Assembly: GCA_035631655.1 (NCBI GenBank)
Contig: DASQIH010000123.1
Coordinates: 1 to 64,000, forward strand
Origin: Gp1-AA122 sp035631655
Lineage (GTDB): Bacteria > Acidobacteriota > Terriglobia > Terriglobales > Acidobacteriaceae
Direction: 5' to 3'
DNA length: 64,000 bases
The translations under genes were made by a program, and so were the position numbers. Positions 1 to 8,337 of this stretch are shown here, one piece after another. A model generated the notes under the pieces. It was given only the letters and a program-made list of their open reading frames with translations, was not told the origin of the DNA and did no database searches. Position 1 is the stretch's first letter; the number at the start of each line of letters is the position of its first letter.

Positions 1-1002
1 ACTTTTCATGAGCGTGCTTTCACCTACCAGGTTGTGCTCAAGGTTGATCTCGGTGTTGAGGCGCTGGTTCTCCTGGCGCAGCCAATCCAGTTGGCGGGCG
101 TTTTCCAGGGCCACGGCGGAGATGCCGGCAATCGCCGTAACAAGCTGCAGGTGGTCCTCATCGAAACGCAGCATGGGATTGGTCGAATCGAGGTAGATGC
201 AACCGATCACCTTGTCAAAGACGATAAGGGGCACGCAGAGCAGGGAACGTACCTGGGAGGTGACCAGGCTTTCCACCCCACTGAAGTTCTCGCTGCCGAT
301 CACATCACTACCCAGGATCGAGAGACCCTGTTCCAGAACTTGCTTCGCCACGGTGCGGCTTACGCGCACAGTTCGCGGGTCGCCGGCGTGGCGGTTACGC
401 GCGAATACGGAAGCAAAATCCTTGCCATGAGCGCCGTCCAGCAGGATGGCTCCCCGCTCTGCGGGAGAAACCTCGAAGGTGAGACTCAGAATTTCGTCCT
501 GAAGCTCCTGCAGGTCGCGGATGGAGTGCACCACTCGGCTGATTTTCAGCAGCACGTTGAGGTTGCGTGCCAGACGGGAGGTCGCCGGCAATTCGCTCAG
601 AATCTTATCGGGCTGGAGGTAAAGCACATCGGCCGGTCGCAGCCGAACGGTGGAGGCGGCGGGAGTGCCTTCTTCAAATTCCACCTGTCCGCGCAGGACT
701 CCTTCGTCGGTTTCCTCGGTGAGAAAGACGAAAATCGAATCGCCAACGGAAATCTGGTCACCGTGCTTCAGATATTGCTCTTGCACGGCATTTCCGTTGA
801 CCAGGGTGCCGTTCCGGCTCGCAAGGTCGCGAACCTTGAAGCGCTCTGACTCCTGTATGACGATGCAATGCCGGCGGGAAACAGAAGGGTCGGAGATAGC
901 CAACAAGTTGGAGGCGTCCCGCCCGACGGAAAGCTCCCCGGCAGGCAGGGCAAAGCTGGAGTCCTTCAACGGCCCGGCAATGGCTACCAATCTCGGGTTC
1001 AC
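1..1002 (-). CDS. FHA-GAF sigma-54-dependent activator (partial, C-terminus outside window)
   Basis: Only the first 334 codons are in the window. Translating the minus strand from a GTG at 1002 gives an FHA domain (about residues 5-95, with GRDASN at 27-32, SRRH at 42-45 and NGT at 64-66), then a GAF domain (about 130-300) and, at the very edge, NLVGESTLMK, which is the opening of the AAA+ sigma-54-interaction domain of bacterial enhancer-binding proteins. The family couples phosphothreonine or ligand sensing to sigma-54 RNA polymerase opening. A GGGG stretch lies just upstream of the GTG. It is divergent from the small-protein genes at 1361 and 2049, whose leader carries a sigma-54 promoter, so it is the likely activator of those genes. 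Output domain and DNA-binding helix are not visible. Confidence 0.85.
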   Translation of the reverse strand, partial: MNPRLVAIAGPLKDSSFALPAGELSVGRDASNLLAISDPSVSRRHCIVIQESERFKVRDLASRNGTLVNGNAVQEQYLKHGDQISVGDSIFVFLTEETDEGVLRGQVEFEEGTPAASTVRLRPADVLYLQPDKILSELPATSRLARNLNVLLKISRVVHSIRDLQELQDEILSLTFEVSPAERGAILLDGAHGKDFASVFARNRHAGDPRTVRVSRTVAKQVLEQGLSILGSDVIGSENFSGVESLVTSQVRSLLCVPLIVFDKVIGCIYLDSTNPMLRFDEDHLQLVTAIAGISAVALENARQLDWLRQENQRLNTEINLEHNLVGESTLMKS

Positions 1003-1074
1003 CCTTACCCCCGATGCAGAGTTAATAGTTCTTAGCACAGTTGGGCGCGGGATGCACGCTGGTAGGCGGCAGGT

Positions 1075-1110
1075 CTATCCGACTGGGCGCAGTGCTATCC
1101 GATTGGATAG
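1075..1110. promoter_or_regulatory. Tandem CTATCCGAYTGG repeats, candidate enhancer (UAS)
   Basis: CTATCCGACTGG (1075-1086) and CTATCCGATTGG (1095-1106) are direct repeats exactly 20 bp apart, two helical turns. The second copy extends into a perfect CTATCC-gatt-GGATAG palindrome. They sit 120-160 bp upstream of the sigma-54 promoter, the usual distance for an enhancer-binding protein. Binding by the divergent FHA regulator is inferred. Confidence 0.5.
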
Positions 1111-1231
1111 TTCGAAACTGCCGCATGGCGCTTTCCAACAGCGACCATCCTCAGGGCGACATTGTATCTAAGCTCCACTAGATCAACTAATTAGGCGATC
1201 CTGGTCAGTGCACCCCCGCCCCCAATTTGAT

Positions 1232-1247
1232 TGGCATGGTAACTGCA
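1232..1247 (+). promoter_or_regulatory. Sigma-54 (-24/-12) promoter
   Basis: TGGCATGGTAACTGCA matches the sigma-54 consensus TGGCACG-N4-TTGCW at nearly all positions and has the obligatory GG-N10-GC spacing. It would start transcription about 100 nt before the ATG at 1361. Confidence 0.65.
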
Positions 1248-1360
1248 AAACCAGAATACGTCGGAGCTCAAAGAGCTCAATGCCAGCTGTTTCGAGACGT
1301 AGAAGATTTCGGGAGAGGGGAACGTCCTCGATGCAAGGCTTCACGCAAAAAGGAGGGTTT

Positions 1361-1780
1361 ATGAAGAGACATTACTCGTTCCCCTTGCTCGCAGTGCTGA
1401 CAATTCTGCTGGCGGCGGGATCGGTTTATGCGCAGACACGTCGCGTGGTGGCTAACGTCCCATTCGACTACATGATTGGCAACAAGGCTCTGCCGGCGGG
1501 TCAATATGACATCCAGCCGGCTGGTGATCTGGGAGTGCTGGCGATTGTCGGAACTGATCACGCGACGTTCGCGACATCGTACAGGGCCCAGGCGAGCAAA
1601 CCGGCTGAGCAGAGCAAACTCGTGTTTCATCGCTATGGCAACAGGTACTTCCTGAGCCAGATCTGGATCCAGGGAAGCGAGGTTGGGAGAGAGCTGCCCA
1701 AGAGCCGTCTGGAAAAGGAAGAGATGATCAGGGCGGCTAATCGCGCTCCGGAGACCGTGGTGGTGGCCGCTTTGTACTAG
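1361..1780 (+). CDS. Small secreted protein, VPFDY/LPAGQY family
   Basis: 139 residues. The ATG at 1361 is chosen because AAGGAGGG lies 7 nt upstream and it begins a clear signal peptide (hydrophobic run, cleavage near VYA-QT at residues 24-26). The mature part opens with NVPFDYMIGNKALPAGQY, a core I recognise as recurring in small exported acidobacterial proteins of unknown function, probably a compact beta-rich domain. A second copy of the core is encoded at 2049. The leader holds a sigma-54 promoter and the divergent neighbour is a sigma-54 activator. Function unknown. Confidence 0.85.
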   Translation: MKRHYSFPLLAVLTILLAAGSVYAQTRRVVANVPFDYMIGNKALPAGQYDIQPAGDLGVLAIVGTDHATFATSYRAQASKPAEQSKLVFHRYGNRYFLSQIWIQGSEVGRELPKSRLEKEEMIRAANRAPETVVVAALY

Positions 1781-1802
1781 GGTTTAAAAGGGCTATCCCG
1801 GC

Positions 1803-2023
1803 AAAAGCGACCTGGGGGAGGCGCTTTTCGGAAAGTTTTCGTCGGGAAGTCGCCGTCAGGGGCCTAAGTTGCTGGTCCCCTGACGGACTTTGTTAGAGAT
1901 TCCCTAGCGATCAGGGAGAGGTTCATACGAGACTGGCCCGGCCAAAAGCGAGGGGAAGCGCTTTAGGATTTCAGGTCGGGCAGTAGCCGACGGGAACTCG
2001 AGAGACCCCTCATCGAGTTCCCG
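1803..2023. repeat. Duplicated two-hairpin module between paralogues
   Basis: Two copies of the same arrangement. Copy 1: AAAAGCG/CGCTTTT arms (1803-1809, 1822-1828), then a perfect 10-bp stem CCGTCAGGGG/CCCCTGACGG (1853-1862, 1877-1886). Copy 2: AAAGCG/CGCTTT arms (1945-1950, 1959-1964), then a perfect 11-bp stem CGGGAACTCGA/TCGAGTTCCCG (1991-2001, 2013-2023). The first strong stem may act as terminator for the 1361 gene. The second ends 13 nt before the ribosome-binding site of the 2049 gene. Confidence 0.6.
1853..1894 (+). terminator. Hairpin terminator candidate after the 1361 gene
   Basis: Perfect 10-bp GC-rich stem with a 14-nt loop followed by ACTTTGTT. The T tract is weak, so it may be an attenuator rather than a full terminator. 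Confidence 0.4.
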
Positions 2024-2048
2024 CTCGACTTAACTGAGGGAGATTGCA

Positions 2049-2393
2049 GTGGGCCGTAATTCTTATTTAACAAATCAACTGGATGTCTGCTCGTTCGCGA
2101 CGGTAAGTGTTCGCTCTATGCGCGATTCCGAGCGAAATGAAGGACCGGCCGTGGCCTACGTTCCCTTCGACTTTGTGGTGGGAGAAATCCTGCTACCCGC
2201 AGGTGCTTATGAAGTTGAGCCGAGCGGGGTGTCGGGAATGCTGATGCTGCGCCGCGCGGGATGCGATTCACAACCGGTGCTGGTGCAAGCCATAAATCTC
2301 GATCAGCGCCGGAAAGTGATTCCGGAGAAGTTGCTCTTTTACTGTCAGCAGAACTTGTATTTTCTGGCCCAGGCGTTTACCGCCCCCAACTGA
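2049..2393 (+). CDS. VPFDF/LPAGAY family small protein without signal peptide
   Basis: 114 residues from a GTG at 2049, preceded by GAGGGAG at 2036-2042. The core YVPFDFVVGEILLPAGAY aligns with the secreted protein encoded at 1361, so the two are paralogues. Unlike that protein, this one begins with polar residues (MGRNSYLTNQLDVCSF) and has no hydrophobic export signal. It may be cytoplasmic, or its 5' end may have decayed. It has one cysteine in the N-terminal part and two more in the body. Function unknown. Confidence 0.65.
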   Translation: MGRNSYLTNQLDVCSFATVSVRSMRDSERNEGPAVAYVPFDFVVGEILLPAGAYEVEPSGVSGMLMLRRAGCDSQPVLVQAINLDQRRKVIPEKLLFYCQQNLYFLAQAFTAPN

Positions 2394-2405
2394 ACTCCGA
2401 GGGGG

Positions 2406-5400
2406 CTAATCGCCTGCAGCTCGGTAAGCGTCCTCGTTGCGGATCGCCACTCCGTCGCGGAACATGACCGTCTTGCCGGAAATTGCCGGGATTCGTTCTC
2501 CCGGCACCAGGACTCCAACCAGGTTTAGCGGATCAGCCGCCGAAAGGGTCAATGTCTCTCCTGTGGGCTCCATCTTCCGGGTCGCACGCAACGACTCCAC
2601 CGCCACCGGCAAAGCAAACTGCTCACCCAGGAAACCGTCCACAAAACGGCCGCCGCGAATCTCGCCGCGATCTTCCAGGCGCCGGAAAGCTATCTGCAAC
2701 TCTCGCCACTTTGGCAGGATGGCTTCGCGGACAAGCAGATCGCGAAAGACCACGCCATAACGCTTGAGCAGCATCCAGCAGGTGGCCTCGACAGCCTTAT
2801 TCCGGTCCGCGACTTCATCGGTGTAGAGCAACGACCAACGGCCCGAACTGTGCCGTGGGCGAGAGGTGCGACCGTGGCCTTGTCCGGCACGACGCTTGGG
2901 ATCGATTAATGAGCGCAGGTTGTCGAAGCCGTCTGCCGTAACAATCCCGGCGGCGACCAGTTCCCACAGCGCCGTTTCAATCTCTGATTTGAGCTTCTCG
3001 GTTCCGCGCACGATGTCAGCGAAGAAAGATGCGCCACGGTGACGCAGGAAATCGAGTACCCGGCGGGCGCCGTGGCTCAGACCACGCGCTTCTTCCGGCA
3101 GCTCAGTGCCAGGATGGCGAGGCATCATCCAATCGGATTCTTCCCGCACAAAGAAGGTGACAGGAGCGACGCTGGTTGGGATGACGCGCCGTTTGCCTTC
3201 GGCCGTGTCCTCGAGCGTCGCAGGATGAGGCGACAGACGGCCCCAGCCCACTGCGCCCGTCAGGCAAAGCTGATCGAGGATTTTAGGGTCGTAATCGGCA
3301 ATGCGGCGCGCCAGAATCTGGCGTTCCCAGGCATTGGCAGGAATTTCGAAACCCTGCAGCTGCCGCAGCACTTCCAGTGTGCCCCGTTCGCCCAGAACCT
3401 GTGTGCCTGGGGCAACATGCTGCCAACGAAGGAGCCAGCGCATGAATTGCGCTGCGGTGACCGGCTCGATCTGCTTGCGTAGTGTGCCTAGGGTGAGCCG
3501 GTGGATGCGGGCCAGCAGGCGGCGATCGCACCACTCCGTTTCCTGGATAGACGGATCGGTGAACTTACCGCGCAGGATGGCGCCTGTCGCTTCCAGCCGG
3601 AGCAGCGCCTTGTCGATTTCTGGCGTGGGAAGACCAAGGACGTCGCCCAACTGGACTGCTGTCGTGGGACCGACATGCGCCATCCAGCCGGTGACCAAAA
3701 CCAGAAGAGCGTCGTCTGGTGAGGGTACTAGGGTTTCGACTGCCTTTAGTGGGACCTCCAGTCTTGCGTCTGGAAAAATGGCAGTGAAGGTCTTTGCTTT
3801 CTCGGCTGCGAGCCAGTAAGTCTTGCCTGCGCGAGTAGCACGGCCCGCGCGGCCTTCTGAGACCAGTTCGCCGAAGTACGCGGCCCATGTTTCACCCGTT
3901 GTGCACGCGGGATCCTTCGCGGACCGACGTCCGCTCAGGATGACGACATCATTGGGGATGGATTCAGGGATGGCAATGAGTGTTTGCAGAACGTCATGCA
4001 ACTCATCACGGTCTCGAACATCCGGCCAGGCTTCTTCGCGGACTTGGGCGATGGCTGCAGGATCAAGTTTGCCAACTTCTTGCAGGACTGATTCCGGTAG
4101 AATGCGGCGCATTTCGACGGCCCGGGCACGGCGTTCTTCTAGTGGCGCATCATCGAGATAGGCATACGGATTCGCATTCAGGATTTCGTGCGAGAACTGC
4201 GAAGGAATAGGCGTGTCCACGGCAACGCAACGAATGCCCCCGTTGGAGATTCCGCGCAGCACGTTGCGTAATCCCTCGATATCCATGGCCTCGGTGAGCA
4301 CGTCCTTCATGACTTCGCTAACCAGCGGGTGATCAGGTATCTGAATGTCACCAACAATGTTTTCCTGGCAAGCGGCCACGTCGGGGAAAACGGATGCCAG
4401 CAGATCGTCGGAACGCATACGCTGGATTTGGGGCGGAACTTTCTTGCCGCCCTGAAAACGCAAGAGGGCCAGCGCGCGGGTGGCATCCCAGCGCCAACGG
4501 GTGCCGAAGATTGGCGAGGCCAGCGCGGCCTGTTCCAGGATCGGCTGGACAGTTTCAGGCTGGAGGAACTGAAAGACATCAGCGAGCGGGAAGCTGTGCT
4601 GCTCGGCCAAAGCAATGTTTAATCCGTTGTCGGTGGCCGCCGCTTGCAGCTCGAAATTAAAGCTGCGGCAGAAACGCTTGCGCAAAGCTAATCCCCATGC
4701 CTTGTTGATGCGACCGCCAAAGGGGGCGTGGATGACCAATTGCATCCCACCACCTTCATCGAAGAAGCGCTCGGCAATGATTGTTTTCTGAGTAGGCACA
4801 GCGCCCAAGACGGCGCGGCCTTGCAGGATGTACTCGACAATCTGCTCAGCACCGGCATCGTCCAGACCGCACTCTTGTTTCAGCCACGAAATGGTCTCGG
4901 CCACGACCGGCTGCGTGGGCGAGAAGCCAACCGGCGAAACACCAGGGAGCCAATCGCTGATTTCCTGGCGCAAGTCGGCAACATGCGCTGAGAGCTCAGC
5001 TGTTCGCGCAGGCGCTTCGCCCAGCCAGAAGGGAACTCCCGGCGGCGCGCCGTGGGCATCTTCCACGATCACGCGCCCGGACTTTCCTTCAATGCGGCGG
5101 ATCCTCCAGGAAGTGTTGCCTAGCAGCATGACATCGCCGGCGAGACTTTCCACTGCGAAGTCTTCATCCACCGTGCCGACCGTGACGCCTTCGGGTTCGG
5201 CGACCACGGTATACAGCGCAGTTTCAGGAATGGCTCCGCCGCTGGTGATAGCTGCCAGGCGGCTTCCGCGACGCGCCCGGAGGCGGCCATTCACCTGGTC
5301 GCGATATAGGTAAGCGCCGTACCGCCCACGGCGTGCGGCGATGCCGTCCGAAAGCATTGAGATCAGCGAATCGAACATTTCGCGAGGCAGGTTGCGGTAG

Positions 5401-6722
5401 GGATAAGCACGCCGAATCAAAGCAAACAAGTCATCCTCGCGCCATTCCTCCGCGGAGCAGGCGGCGACAATCTGCTGGGCCAGCACATCCAACGGAGATT
5501 CCGGAATCATGAGGCGATCGAGATCACCTTGCCGAATGGCGCGAACCAGGGCAGCACATTCCAGCAACTCGTCGCGCGTCATTGCGAAAATGCGGCCTTT
5601 GGGAACCGCGCCCCGCCAGTGACCAGACCGACCCACACGCTGTAACGCCACAGCAATGGCGCGCGTCGAGCTGAGCTGGCAAACGAGATCGACAGTCCCG
5701 ACATCAATTCCGAGCTCGAGCGAGGCGGTCGCAACCAGCACCTTAATCTCGCCGTTCTTCAGCTTCTTTTCGGCAGCCAGGCGCAGCTTGCGAGACAAGC
5801 TTCCGTGATGAGCCGCCACGGCTTCCTCTCCCAATCGTTCGGCCAGATTGTGGGCAACGCGCTCCGCCAGCCGGCGGGTGTTGACGAAAACCAGAGTCGA
5901 GCGATGCTGGCGAACGAGTTCGGCGATGCGATCGTAAATCTCGTCCCACATCTCGTTGCTGGCGACAGGGCCGAGTTGACTAGCAGGGGTTTCTACTGCG
6001 AGATCGAGGTCGCGCTTATGGCCGATGTTGACGATGACCGGATCGGGACGCCCGCTTCCCGTGAGAAAGTGGGCCACTTCTTCTATGGGTTTCTGAGTTG
6101 CGGAAAGCCCGATGCGCGCCGGCAGCCGGTTCGTGAGCGATTCCAGCCTCTCCAGCGAGAGCGTCAGGTGTGCGCCGCGCTTGTCATCCGCGACCGCATG
6201 GATTTCATCGACGATTACGGTTTCGATATCGCGCAGAATCGCCCGGCTCTTCTCCGCCGTGAGCAGGATGTAGAGCGACTCCGGAGTAGTAACCAGGATG
6301 TGCGGCGGGCGTTTTAGCATCGCCCGGCGCTCATGCATGAGCGTGTCTCCGGTACGAACGGCGGTACGAATTTCGGGCATGAGCAGCCCGCGCTCGCCGG
6401 CCATCTGGAGAATTTCGCCTAAGGGGACTTCGAGGTTTTTCTGGATGTCATTGCCCAATGCCTTCAGAGGAGAAATGTAAAGAACCTCGGTGCGATCCAG
6501 AAGATCACCCGCTAATGCCTTCCGCACCAGGCGATCAATGCAGGCTAAGAAAGCCGCCAGAGTTTTTCCGGAACCCGTGGGGGCGGAAATCAGCGTGGTT
6601 CGTCCCGCCAAAATGTGCGGCCAGCCCTGCTCCTGCGGTTCGGTAGGCGTCGCAAAACGGCGCACAAACCATTCCTGAACCAGCAGGTGGGCCCATTCGA
6701 GACTGGCAGGAAGGGAGGACAT
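2406..6722 (-). CDS. lhr: Lhr-like large superfamily 2 DNA helicase
   Basis: About 1,438 residues, the length of bacterial Lhr helicases (about 1,500). Motif I SAPTGSGKT is at 46-54, a DEIH box (VDEIHAVADDKRG) near 170, SATQKP (motif III) near 210, and QRVGRSGHWRG (motif VI) near 360, followed by the winged-helix, Lhr-specific middle domain and a long C-terminal extension. Lhr translocates 3'-5' on single-stranded DNA and unwinds RNA:DNA hybrids; it is linked to DNA repair. An in-frame TTG two codons upstream (6728) is also possible and has GGGTAG before it; the ATG at 6722 is preferred by codon. Monocistronic, divergent from kdsC. Confidence 0.93.
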   Translation of the reverse strand: MSSLPASLEWAHLLVQEWFVRRFATPTEPQEQGWPHILAGRTTLISAPTGSGKTLAAFLACIDRLVRKALAGDLLDRTEVLYISPLKALGNDIQKNLEVPLGEILQMAGERGLLMPEIRTAVRTGDTLMHERRAMLKRPPHILVTTPESLYILLTAEKSRAILRDIETVIVDEIHAVADDKRGAHLTLSLERLESLTNRLPARIGLSATQKPIEEVAHFLTGSGRPDPVIVNIGHKRDLDLAVETPASQLGPVASNEMWDEIYDRIAELVRQHRSTLVFVNTRRLAERVAHNLAERLGEEAVAAHHGSLSRKLRLAAEKKLKNGEIKVLVATASLELGIDVGTVDLVCQLSSTRAIAVALQRVGRSGHWRGAVPKGRIFAMTRDELLECAALVRAIRQGDLDRLMIPESPLDVLAQQIVAACSAEEWREDDLFALIRRAYPYRNLPREMFDSLISMLSDGIAARRGRYGAYLYRDQVNGRLRARRGSRLAAITSGGAIPETALYTVVAEPEGVTVGTVDEDFAVESLAGDVMLLGNTSWRIRRIEGKSGRVIVEDAHGAPPGVPFWLGEAPARTAELSAHVADLRQEISDWLPGVSPVGFSPTQPVVAETISWLKQECGLDDAGAEQIVEYILQGRAVLGAVPTQKTIIAERFFDEGGGMQLVIHAPFGGRINKAWGLALRKRFCRSFNFELQAAATDNGLNIALAEQHSFPLADVFQFLQPETVQPILEQAALASPIFGTRWRWDATRALALLRFQGGKKVPPQIQRMRSDDLLASVFPDVAACQENIVGDIQIPDHPLVSEVMKDVLTEAMDIEGLRNVLRGISNGGIRCVAVDTPIPSQFSHEILNANPYAYLDDAPLEERRARAVEMRRILPESVLQEVGKLDPAAIAQVREEAWPDVRDRDELHDVLQTLIAIPESIPNDVVILSGRRSAKDPACTTGETWAAYFGELVSEGRAGRATRAGKTYWLAAEKAKTFTAIFPDARLEVPLKAVETLVPSPDDALLVLVTGWMAHVGPTTAVQLGDVLGLPTPEIDKALLRLEATGAILRGKFTDPSIQETEWCDRRLLARIHRLTLGTLRKQIEPVTAAQFMRWLLRWQHVAPGTQVLGERGTLEVLRQLQGFEIPANAWERQILARRIADYDPKILDQLCLTGAVGWGRLSPHPATLEDTAEGKRRVIPTSVAPVTFFVREESDWMMPRHPGTELPEEARGLSHGARRVLDFLRHRGASFFADIVRGTEKLKSEIETALWELVAAGIVTADGFDNLRSLIDPKRRAGQGHGRTSRPRHSSGRWSLLYTDEVADRNKAVEATCWMLLKRYGVVFRDLLVREAILPKWRELQIAFRRLEDRGEIRGGRFVDGFLGEQFALPVAVESLRATRKMEPTGETLTLSAADPLNLVGVLVPGERIPAISGKTVMFRDGVAIRNEDAYRAAGD

Positions 6723-6771
6723 TTCCAATATTCTACCCGGACTGATCAGTTTCGCAAAATGTTCGCCTTAG

Positions 6772-6846
6772 AGCTCTTAGCCTTTAGCCCTTTGCTATTA
6801 GCCAAAACTAATTGAGCTAACAGCTAAGGGCTAATAGCTAAGAGCT
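6772..6846. repeat. 30-bp imperfect inverted repeat between lhr and kdsC
   Basis: Left arm 6772-6801 and right arm 6817-6846 pair over 30 nt with four mismatches, with a 15-nt centre. Each arm is built of GCTAA/TTAGC steps (AGCTCTTAGC and GCTAAGAGCT at the ends). It ends 19 nt before the kdsC start and would form a very long AU/GC stem in RNA of either strand. It resembles a mobile palindromic repeat rather than an operator. Confidence 0.65.
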
Positions 6847-6865
6847 GGATGCTAAAATCCCGCCC

Positions 6866-7492
6866 ATGTCGAAACCCCGGGCCAAGAAAATCAAGCTCCT
6901 CCTGTTTGACGTGGATGGCGTTCTGACCGACGGAAAAATCTGGATCTTTCCTGCGCCCGGCGGAGGCCAGTTGACGACCCAGGAGCACGCCGCCAAACAT
7001 GGCGGGCAAGGTGGCTTTGGGCTAGTCAGCCAGACCTACGTGGAAGCCAAGGGCTTCAACGCCCATGATGGCACCGCCATCTCGCTAGCGCGTCTGGCCG
7101 GCATCAAGATGGGGCTGATCACCAAGCGCATCTCTGAAACGGTGGCCTTACGGGCGCGCGATCTGAAGCTGGAACACGTCCATCAGGGCATTCAGGACAA
7201 GCTGACGGTTTTTCAGGGAATTCTTCGCCAGGAGAAGTTGGACTCAGAGGAAGCTGCCTACATCGGAGATGATGTAATTGACTTGCCCGTAATGCGGCAC
7301 TGCGGACTCGCGATAGCAGTCCCTAATGCGCGCGAAGAGGTCAAGGGCGAGGCTCATTTCATCACTGACCATGCCGGTGGCGACGGGGCGTTGCGCGATG
7401 CGGTGGAGTACATCTTGAAAGCGCAAGGGAAATGGGAGCGGGTCGTCGAGGAATATATCAGCGCGCGCAGTCCCACCAAGAGTGGCGCCTAG
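6866..7492 (+). CDS. kdsC: 3-deoxy-D-manno-octulosonate 8-phosphate phosphatase (KdsC-like HAD)
   Basis: 208 residues. The HAD nucleophile motif FDVDGVLTDG (about 14-23), a GLITKR motif II, and GDDVIDLPVM (motif IV) identify the KdsC family, which removes phosphate from Kdo-8-P in lipopolysaccharide inner-core synthesis. Between DGKIW and KGFNAHDGTAI there is an extra glycine-rich stretch (about residues 28-55) longer than in the compact enterobacterial enzyme, where the flap that closes the active site of the tetramer lies. kdsD (15558-16541) and kdsA (18682-19530) are in the same window but not linked. Start ATG is unambiguous in frame; no strong ribosome-binding site. Confidence 0.88.
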   Translation: MSKPRAKKIKLLLFDVDGVLTDGKIWIFPAPGGGQLTTQEHAAKHGGQGGFGLVSQTYVEAKGFNAHDGTAISLARLAGIKMGLITKRISETVALRARDLKLEHVHQGIQDKLTVFQGILRQEKLDSEEAAYIGDDVIDLPVMRHCGLAIAVPNAREEVKGEAHFITDHAGGDGALRDAVEYILKAQGKWERVVEEYISARSPTKSGA

Positions 7493-7510
7493 CTTTCTAA
7501 AGGATCCAAG

Positions 7511-7639
7511 GTGTATCGAACCGCGGCAGGGGAATTATCCCGGCTTGCGGCCGAGCAGGCTGCGGAAGGCATCAGCAATGAGCGTGTAGAGGAAAGCGAG
7601 GTGCACGTATGGTCCCGATACGTTTGCGAAAGAGAGTAA
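7511..7639 (+). CDS. Possible 42-residue protein after kdsC
   Basis: A GTG at 7511 with AAAGGA 6 nt upstream opens a 42-codon frame (VYRTAAGELSRLAAEQ at the start, CERE at the end). Composition is Glu/Ala-rich and helix-prone. There is no homology I recognise, and it could be chance. Confidence 0.25.
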   Translation: MYRTAAGELSRLAAEQAAEGISNERVEESEVHVWSRYVCERE

Positions 7640-7752
7640 AGCGACCGATCGGGCGCGTTGGCCACGAGTCTCATTGAGCACCAGCAATTATTTGAATCCC
7701 GGTCAGGATAAAAAGCCAAGCCTCGAAAAGTTGAAGGGCTTGAAGCACAGAT

Positions 7753-8046
7753 CTAAGCTGCTTTGGGCGGATGAGATTCCGGTACATCTGCAATCTCGGC
7801 GTCGCTGGTTGCAGGCGGCTCTTCGGGTTTAGACTCTACCGTGGGCTTAGACTCGACCGCCTCTGGTTGTCCGGTCTTGGCATTCGGGTCGAAGCGAGCG
7901 ATCGGTTCGACCAAGGCAAAGTATTTTCTTTCTTCCGGCCTCATGTCTCGACCGTAGGCGCGTCGAAACCTAGTCTCCAGCGAGTCCAGCGAATCGCGAG
8001 TGCGCTCGGGGGGATCGAGTAGCGGTCCCGGATCGTGGCTAGGCAT
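7753..8046 (-). CDS. Small acidic proline-rich hypothetical protein
   Basis: 97 residues. ATG at 8046 with GAGGAGAGG immediately upstream. The N-terminal half (LDSLETRFRRAYGRDMRPEE) looks helical; the C-terminal half is a disordered Glu/Pro/Ser tail with a repeated VESKP motif. No domain recognised. Its leader (8047-8230) is rich in inverted repeats, described separately, suggesting control at RNA level. Confidence 0.6.
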   Translation of the reverse strand: MPSHDPGPLLDPPERTRDSLDSLETRFRRAYGRDMRPEERKYFALVEPIARFDPNAKTGQPEAVESKPTVESKPEEPPATSDAEIADVPESHPPKAA

Positions 8047-8068
8047 GGCCTCTCCTCGAGCCAGAGGG

Positions 8069-8229
8069 CTGTCCCAGCCACTCTCGTCAAAAAGCAGAGT
8101 ACGTTCAATCGGGCAAACTCTGTACGCTGTCGGACAAATCTAGGGGTTCTTAGAAAGGCACTGGGACAGAGAAGACAAACCCACCGACTGCCTTGCTTGG
8201 GGCGTGCTCGGGTCGGCAAATCGGTGGGT
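8069..8229 (-). promoter_or_regulatory. Structured 5' leader, candidate cis-regulatory RNA
   Basis: On the transcript of the 8046 gene three nested or adjacent stems can form: CTGTCCCAG/CTGGGACAG (8161-8169 with 8069-8077), inside it CAGAGT/ACTCTG (8117-8122 with 8095-8100), and 5' of it ACCCACCGA/TCGGTGGGT (8221-8229 with 8179-8187) enclosing a TGCC/GGCA step. The closing stem ends 12 nt before the GAGGAGAGG ribosome-binding site, and CCTCT just upstream could pair with AGAGG of that site. I do not match it to a known riboswitch. Confidence 0.45.
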
Positions 8230-8337
8230 ACCGTTTCTCCTTACTCACCCTGTTGTTTTCAGGAGTATTTCTGCCACTTTAACCCAGCTGGCAGCTCGAA
8301 GTTTTGCTTTTTACAAAAATTTACTAAGCCTTGTACT

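Noticed and set aside
34..849. Long plus-strand open frame of 271 codons
   Set aside because: It is the antisense shadow of the FHA-GAF regulator, whose motifs read clearly on the minus strand.
8101..8180. GGGCAAAC in the 8.1 kb leader as a c-di-GMP-I riboswitch
   Set aside because: Only the first box resembles the consensus; the GGGACGCAAAGCC and tetraloop-receptor parts are absent on both strands.
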